In this document: positions 15,122 to 19,805 of the stretch, one piece after another | How the letters are laid out: each line of letters opens with the position of its first letter | How positions within the stretch are numbered: the stretch's first letter is position 1 | Assembly: GCA_006844635.1 (NCBI GenBank) | Contig: SPJO01000163.1 | Location: forward strand, 1-19,805 | Length of the DNA: 19,805 nt | Reading direction: 5' to 3' | From: Methylophilaceae bacterium | GTDB taxonomy: Bacteria; Pseudomonadota; Gammaproteobacteria; Burkholderiales; Methylophilaceae | Program-made: the position numbers and the translations under genes | Notes under the pieces: generated by a model | Seen by the model: only the letters and a program-made list of their open reading frames with translations | What the model was told of the DNA's origin: nothing | Database searches by the model: none

Positions 15122-16525
15122 ATGTCAGGTCAATTCAAATGTTTAGTGGTCGATGACGAAACCGATATTCGCGAACTCGTTACACTCACGTTAGAACGCA
15201 TGGATATTTATGCAGATAGTGCAGGCAACCTCGCTGATGCTAAGCATATGCTTGCCTCTAAAGCTTATGATTTATGCCTCACCGATATGCGCCTACCTGA
15301 TGGCCTCGGCTTAGAGCTTGTCGAACATATTTCAGCTGAATACACAGGGTTACCTGTTGCTGTGATTACTGCTTATGGTAGCGCTGACAATGCGGTATCT
15401 GCTCTCAAGGCAGGTGCTTTTGATTACCTAACCAAACCCATTTCGCTTAAACAGTTACGCCCATTAGTTGAATCGGCCTTAAAGTTATCAAGCTCTGATG
15501 CAGATGAAACAAAAAACACATCCGACTTAATCGGCGACTCGCCAGTGATTAATCAGGTCCGTAAGATGATTGAAAAATTGGCACGAAGCCAAGCACCTGT
15601 GTATATCAGCGGTGAATCTGGGAGTGGTAAAGAGTTAGCAGCGCGCTTAATCCACAAAAACAGCTCACGCCGAGAACAATCATTTGTAGCCGTCAACTGT
15701 GGTGCGATTCCTGAAAACTTAATGGAAAGCGAATTTTTTGGCTATAAAAAAGGCGCTTTTACTGGTGCGGCACAAGACACCCCGGGTTTATTCCAAGCAG
15801 CTAATGGTGGCACCTTGTTCCTTGATGAGGTCGCAGACTTGCCGCTGCCCATGCAGGTGAAACTGCTGCGCGCTATTCAAGAAAAGAAGGTACGTACGGT
15901 TGGTGGTACGACAGAAGAAGCCGTGAATGTCCGCATTATTAGCGCGACCCATAAGAACCTTACTGAGATGATGGCGGAAGGGTTATTCAGACAAGATTTA
16001 TATTATCGATTAAATGTGATTCAGCTCAAAATGCCAGCACTGCGTGACCATCCAGAAGATATTCCGGCGCTGACACAAAAGCTGTTAGAAAAACAGTGCG
16101 ATAGCTTATCGATGCCTGTGCCAACGATAGACGATGAAGCTAACAAGCTGATTGCCTCATTGCCTTTCACTGGTAATGTCCGTGAGTTAGAGAATATGCT
16201 CGAACGAGCACTGGCTTTATGCGATGGTGAAACAATTCGCGCTGATGATTTGTTGATGGACCAAGAAGCTAGCGCAGTGACTGCTAACCTCCCTAGTGAG
16301 TTTGAAGCTAGCGAAAGCTCTGATGTTAGTTTATCTGACTATTTAGAAGATATTGAGAAACGTGAAATTCTGAAAGCATTAGAAAAAACCAATAACAACA
16401 AAACCGCAGCTGCGAAGTTATTGGGGGTTAGTTTTAGAACCTTACGTTACCGTTTGAGTAAGCTGGGCTTATCAAAAGATGATAGTGCGGAAACGGATGA
16501 TGAAGCGTCAAAAGAAGACGCTTAA
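15122..16525 (+). CDS. pilR: sigma54-dependent response regulator, PilR type
   Basis: The protein has 467 residues in NtrC-family layout. The receiver (1-118) has the acidic pair Asp11/Asp12, phospho-acceptor Asp55 in LTDMRLPDG, Thr83-Ala84 and Lys106. The AAA+ domain (about 135-365) has Walker A GESGSGKE (164-171), the sigma54-contact loop GAFTGA (211-216), Walker B TLFLDE (231-236) and the arginine-finger region FRQDLYYRL (289-297). The C-terminal Fis-type helix-turn-helix (about 412-450) contains NNNKTAAAKLLGVSFRTLRYRL. It therefore activates sigma54 promoters with the kinase encoded just upstream, most probably that of pilA, which is not in this window. An acidic tail ends the protein. 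It is followed after 30 bases by ampD, with no terminator between. Confidence 0.92.
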   Translation: MSGQFKCLVVDDETDIRELVTLTLERMDIYADSAGNLADAKHMLASKAYDLCLTDMRLPDGLGLELVEHISAEYTGLPVAVITAYGSADNAVSALKAGAFDYLTKPISLKQLRPLVESALKLSSSDADETKNTSDLIGDSPVINQVRKMIEKLARSQAPVYISGESGSGKELAARLIHKNSSRREQSFVAVNCGAIPENLMESEFFGYKKGAFTGAAQDTPGLFQAANGGTLFLDEVADLPLPMQVKLLRAIQEKKVRTVGGTTEEAVNVRIISATHKNLTEMMAEGLFRQDLYYRLNVIQLKMPALRDHPEDIPALTQKLLEKQCDSLSMPVPTIDDEANKLIASLPFTGNVRELENMLERALALCDGETIRADDLLMDQEASAVTANLPSEFEASESSDVSLSDYLEDIEKREILKALEKTNNNKTAAAKLLGVSFRTLRYRLSKLGLSKDDSAETDDEASKEDA

Positions 16526-16555
16526 ACCCAGCATTACCTAACTACCTTCCACTGC

Positions 16556-17116
16556 ATGAAAACACCAACCTCTCAAACACTGACGCTCGACACACAAGGC
16601 TATACCAAACATGCAATGCAAATTGCGTCACCAAATTTTGATGACCGCCCAGATAACTGCGCGGTCGATATGATTGTCATTCACAATATCAGCTTGCCGC
16701 CAAAACAGTATGGTGGCAACGGCATTATTGAACTCTTTACCAACTGCCTAAACCCAAAAGAACACCCTTATTATGCCGAAATTCATACAGCGACTGTCTC
16801 TTCTCATTTCTTGATACGTCGAGATGGCGCCTTGATTCAATTTGTATCCTGCAGCAAACGCGCGTGGCATGCAGGCGTGTCACATTGGCAAGGTAGGGAA
16901 CGATGCAATGACTTCTCTGTCGGAATAGAGTTAGAAGGTTGTGACTTTGAAGCATTTGAGCATGCGCAATATAAAACACTTAATTCACTGATACAATCTT
17001 TAAAAATAAACTACCCCATACAACATATTGTTGGTCATTCCGATATAGCGCCTGGGCGTAAAACTGACCCTGGCCCTTTTTTTGATTGGGATAAAGTGAC
17101 TGACAAAGAAAATTAA
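16556..17116 (+). CDS. ampD: 1,6-anhydro-N-acetylmuramyl-L-alanine amidase AmpD
   Basis: AmpD is the cytoplasmic zinc amidase that splits anhydro-muropeptides in peptidoglycan recycling; its loss raises AmpR-controlled beta-lactamase in species that have AmpC. The protein has 186 residues (E. coli 183). Zinc ligands are His43 in VIHNISLPP, His161 in GHSDIAPGRKTDPGP, and Asp171; Lys169 and Glu125 (SVGIELEG) complete the usual catalytic set. It has no signal peptide, so this is AmpD rather than the periplasmic AmiD. The Shine-Dalgarno before the ATG at 16556 is weak; Met21 would be an alternative but removes residues alignable with the family. Its stop is two bases before the next ATG, so it is in one unit with the RND genes and probably with pilSR. 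Confidence 0.96.
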   Translation: MKTPTSQTLTLDTQGYTKHAMQIASPNFDDRPDNCAVDMIVIHNISLPPKQYGGNGIIELFTNCLNPKEHPYYAEIHTATVSSHFLIRRDGALIQFVSCSKRAWHAGVSHWQGRERCNDFSVGIELEGCDFEAFEHAQYKTLNSLIQSLKINYPIQHIVGHSDIAPGRKTDPGPFFDWDKVTDKEN

Positions 17117-17118
17117 CC

Positions 17119-18207
17119 ATGATGCAGAAATACCTTCTATCTATTCTCATGATTGCGAGCGCAATGCTGATGAGCGCGTGCGGCAGTGAAGATGCAAGCG
17201 CTCAGAAAGAAAAGCGCATCAGAAGTACTCTCGTAACTGTAACGGCTATTCAGAATCAAGCGATTGAGGTCAGAGAATCATCTGTCGGTTCGCTAGAGGG
17301 CCTCGTCAACCCAACGCTTGCGGCAGAGATGGCAGCACGCGTCATGAAAATGCATGTGGACACAGGTCAAGCCGTTAAAAAAGGTCAGTTAATTGCGACA
17401 TTAGATGCGACGGATTACACCATGCAACGCAATGAAGCACGCGCGGAGGTTGCCCGCTTACAAGCTTTATTAGACAATCAATCTAAAACGGTGGCCCGCA
17501 ACCAGGCTTTAGTCGACAAAAACTTTATTTCGCAAAATGCTGTTGATAATGATCGCGCTCAAGAGAATGTCTTCAAGCAACAATTAAAAGCCGCCAAAGC
17601 ACGTGTTGCGAGCATTAATCATGACCGTAGCAAGTCTAAAATATTTGCGCCTGTGGATGGAATTATCGAAAGCAAGCCCGTTGATACTGGGGATTATTTG
17701 CGCACTGGCGATCCAATCGTGCAAATCGTTTCTAAGCAGTCGTTGCGTGCGCACTTGCCATTCCCTGAGCGCATTGGCCCCAAACTCAAACCAGGCTTAA
17801 CCGTTCGTCTCAACACCCCTACCAGTGACACAACCATTGAAACGGTGGTTCAAGAAATCAAGCCACAAATATCGGCTGGCAGCCGCTCGATTGACGTGAT
17901 TGCTGACGTCAATGGTGCTGAAGGCTGGCAGCCGGGTGCGACCGTCACAGGCACGGTCGTTGTGGGCGAACTCCCTGCTGCCATTATGGTGCCTGAACAA
18001 AGCCTGGTGCTTCGCCCAGCGGGAGAAGTGGTTTATGTTGTCCGTGACGACAAGGCACATCAAGCAATTGTTACAACCGGCTTAAGGCAGAACGGCATGA
18101 TTGAGATTTTATCCGGGCTCAGCGCGAATGATACCGTTGTCGTCGACGGCGCAGGTTTCTTAACGGATCAAGCACCTGTAGAAATCAAAAAAGATGACGC
18201 TGCCTGA
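17119..18207 (+). CDS. RND efflux periplasmic adaptor (membrane fusion lipoprotein)
   Basis: This is an HlyD/AcrA-family adaptor of 362 residues that would link an RND pump to an outer-membrane channel. The N-terminus is a lipoprotein signal: a hydrophobic stretch ending MSAC with Cys21 as the lipidated residue. The two halves of the lipoyl domain lie at about 65-100 (VDTGQAVKKGQLIATLD) and 175-205 (FAPVDGIIESKPVDTGDYL) and flank a short alpha-helical hairpin (about 100-170). A beta-barrel (about 206-285) and a membrane-proximal domain (to about 355) follow. The short hairpin suggests a MexA-like or smaller adaptor. A second ATG at 17122 is an equally possible start. The gene overlaps the following permease by 14 bases. 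The substrate cannot be deduced. Confidence 0.93.
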   Translation: MMQKYLLSILMIASAMLMSACGSEDASAQKEKRIRSTLVTVTAIQNQAIEVRESSVGSLEGLVNPTLAAEMAARVMKMHVDTGQAVKKGQLIATLDATDYTMQRNEARAEVARLQALLDNQSKTVARNQALVDKNFISQNAVDNDRAQENVFKQQLKAAKARVASINHDRSKSKIFAPVDGIIESKPVDTGDYLRTGDPIVQIVSKQSLRAHLPFPERIGPKLKPGLTVRLNTPTSDTTIETVVQEIKPQISAGSRSIDVIADVNGAEGWQPGATVTGTVVVGELPAAIMVPEQSLVLRPAGEVVYVVRDDKAHQAIVTTGLRQNGMIEILSGLSANDTVVVDGAGFLTDQAPVEIKKDDAA

Positions 18208-19805
18208 GTTCTCGATTAAACGCCATGTGTTGACGTTTATGTTGTCGGCAGTGATTATGCTGTTCGGCTTAATCGCCTACCAGCGCATAGGGGTCGACCG
18301 CATTCCTTCCGTTGACTTCCCGGTCATTAACATCACGACCACTTTGCGTGGCGCTTCAGCAGATGTGGTCGACACGAGCGTGACCAGTGTCATTGAATCA
18401 GCCGTCAACACCACGCCTGGCATCGAGCACATTCGATCGAGCTCATCTCCCGGTGCTTCAGTGGTTGGCATTGTGTTTAACCTTGATAAAAATATTGATG
18501 TTGCGTTTAACGAGGTGCAAGCCAAAATCAGCCAAATACAACGCCGCTTGCCGGATGATGCCGATCCGCCAACCATTTGGAAAGTAGATGCTGATGCGCG
18601 ACCAATTATTTGGATTGCGCTCACTGGCGACCGCACGATTCAACAGTTAAATCTATATGCCAAAAATGTCATCAAAAAGAAGTTTGAAACCATCAATGGT
18701 GTAGGCGAAGTCCGTTTCGGCGGTAAGCGTGACCGCGTTATTCGCATCGTATTGTCGCCAGAAAAAATGGCTGCCTATAAATTAGGAGCAAATGATTTAA
18801 TCACGGCGTTTGACCGAGAACATATCAAACTATCAGGTGGTTTCTTAGTTGGCAAAAATGCTGAACAATTAGTCAAAGTCGATTTGGAGTTCCACAAGTT
18901 ATCAGATTTAGAAAACATGGTGGTCAATGTCAAAGATGGCAACCCTATTTATTTAAAAGACGTTGCTACCGTTGAAGACGGGTTAAATGATAGGCGTCAA
19001 GTTGCACGTTATAACGGACAACCAACCGTCAGTATTGGCATTGTTAAAATCGCCAATACCAATACCGTTAAAATCATTAAAGAGGTAAAGAAAAAACTGG
19101 ATGAGGAAATTCGCCCTAGCCTGCCACCTGGCATGGCCTTAAACATCTCAACCAATGACTCCATCTTCATCAACCAAATTGTCGCGTCACTACAAGAACA
19201 TTTAGTAGAAGGTACGCTATTCGCAGCATTGATCGTGCTTATTTTTATGCGTTCATTCAGTTCAACACTGATGATTTGTTTAGAGATTCCAGTATCACTG
19301 CTTGGCGCGATTGCCGTGATGTATTTTGCTGGCTACACCTTTAACAGCATGACCTTGCTAGCACTGCTATTGCTCATTGGCGTCGTCGTCGATGATGCCA
19401 TTGTCGTGCGTGAAAGTATCTTGCGACATATGTCAGGCGAAGTGGGTAACGCACTTACCGATGAAGAGTTAAAGAACCCAACCATTGTCGACCGCTTCCG
19501 CAACATGACAACAATCAAGGGGAGTAATGAAGTGGTGTTTGCCGTATTTGCCTCTTCTGCAGCCTTGGTCTGTATTTTTGCCCCTGTGATTTTCATGGAA
19601 GGCATTGTCGGTATGTTTTTCGAATCATTTGCAGTGGTCGTGACTTTTGGGGTCATTATTTCTTTACTGGTATCTCTCACTCTCACGCCCATGCTGTGCT
19701 CACGTTACCTCAGCGTGAGACAAGGCGAAAACAAGGTGTATACACACATTGCCAACACATTGGGCAAACTAGATACCTTTTATAAAAAGGTGCTTGCAAT
19801 CACAC
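18194..19805 (+). CDS. RND-family efflux permease (AcrB/HAE1-like), 3'-partial
   Basis: This is an inner-membrane proton-driven efflux pump; the frame is open from the ATG at 18194 to the window end (537 codons, about half a typical length of about 1030). It opens LPEFSIKRHVLTFMLS (first TM helix), then RIPSVDFPVINITTTLRGAS and ESAVNTTPGIEHIRS, as HAE pumps do. TM2-TM6 occupy about 335-500. TM4 has GVVVDDAIVV with the proton-relay pair Asp400/Asp401, equivalent to AcrB Asp407/Asp408. The loop between TM4 and TM5 is about 16 residues longer than in E. coli AcrB. The start overlaps the adaptor gene by 14 bases in another frame, so translation is coupled. No outer-membrane factor is seen before the window ends. 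Substrate unknown. Confidence 0.95.
   Translation, partial: MTLPEFSIKRHVLTFMLSAVIMLFGLIAYQRIGVDRIPSVDFPVINITTTLRGASADVVDTSVTSVIESAVNTTPGIEHIRSSSSPGASVVGIVFNLDKNIDVAFNEVQAKISQIQRRLPDDADPPTIWKVDADARPIIWIALTGDRTIQQLNLYAKNVIKKKFETINGVGEVRFGGKRDRVIRIVLSPEKMAAYKLGANDLITAFDREHIKLSGGFLVGKNAEQLVKVDLEFHKLSDLENMVVNVKDGNPIYLKDVATVEDGLNDRRQVARYNGQPTVSIGIVKIANTNTVKIIKEVKKKLDEEIRPSLPPGMALNISTNDSIFINQIVASLQEHLVEGTLFAALIVLIFMRSFSSTLMICLEIPVSLLGAIAVMYFAGYTFNSMTLLALLLLIGVVVDDAIVVRESILRHMSGEVGNALTDEELKNPTIVDRFRNMTTIKGSNEVVFAVFASSAALVCIFAPVIFMEGIVGMFFESFAVVVTFGVIISLLVSLTLTPMLCSRYLSVRQGENKVYTHIANTLGKLDTFYKKVLAIT

Noticed and set aside
19333..19692. 119-codon open frame antisense to the RND permease
   Set aside because: The plus-strand frame carries the conserved TM4 motif and is open to the window end; the antisense frame is a shadow.
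1..19805. CRISPR array, tRNA, insertion sequence, phage or toxin-antitoxin genes
   Set aside because: I looked for spaced direct repeats, cloverleaf-like segments, terminal inverted repeats with transposase, and small toxin/antitoxin pairs, and saw none.

Overview
The window is ordinary chromosomal DNA of a Gram-negative proteobacterium, most likely a betaproteobacterium. Gram-negative character comes from lptF/lptG (LPS transport), ampD, a lipoprotein RND adaptor with its inner-membrane pump, and a PilS-type kinase. The betaproteobacterial placement is inferred from protein flavour and from two neighbourhoods I associate with that class: ECF sigma / DUF3619 / DUF3106 / RDD, and PP0621-type small protein / pilS / pilR / ampD. 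The moderately low GC would suit a methylotroph of the Methylophilaceae, but that is a guess. I see no rRNA, tRNA, CRISPR array, insertion sequence, phage gene or attachment site. Coding density is very high and no gap exceeds 200 bases.

Layout. (1) 1-856: 3' part of ttcA (tRNA 2-thiocytidine synthesis), cut by the window edge and broken by a one-base deletion near 233. (2) 962-3523: topA, ending at a perfect 18-bp inverted repeat that also serves the convergent PBP7-type gene (3581-4705, minus). (3) 4706-4899: divergent promoter region with good sigma70-like boxes on both strands; the plus-strand promoter places the start of an isolated gcvH at 4900. (4) 5278-8779, minus: pepA - holC - an unrecognised 519-residue coiled-coil protein. 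Divergent from pepA, lptF-lptG (8865-11095) overlap by one base. This pepA/holC versus lptFG arrangement is the classical proteobacterial one. (5) 11092-13145, minus: ECF-type sigma factor, DUF3619 membrane protein (likely anti-sigma) and exported DUF3106 protein, closed by a terminator; then an RDD membrane protein whose stop overlaps that of lptG. (6) 13274-19805, plus: small zinc-ribbon membrane protein, pilS, pilR, ampD, RND adaptor and RND permease (running off the end), with gaps of 1, 2, 30 and 2 nt and a final 14-nt overlap, so possibly one long transcript.

Functionally much of the window concerns the cell envelope: peptidoglycan endopeptidase, muropeptide recycling, LPS export, envelope-type sigma/anti-sigma signalling, two-component control of pili and drug or metal efflux. 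The remainder is housekeeping (TopA, TtcA, HolC, PepA, GcvH). The least described parts are the sigma/DUF3619/DUF3106 module, whose exported protein is built of six in-phase 18-residue repeats, and the repeat-containing coiled-coil gene next to holC. I found nothing that amounts to a clearly new system; the sigma module is the best candidate for a poorly characterised one.
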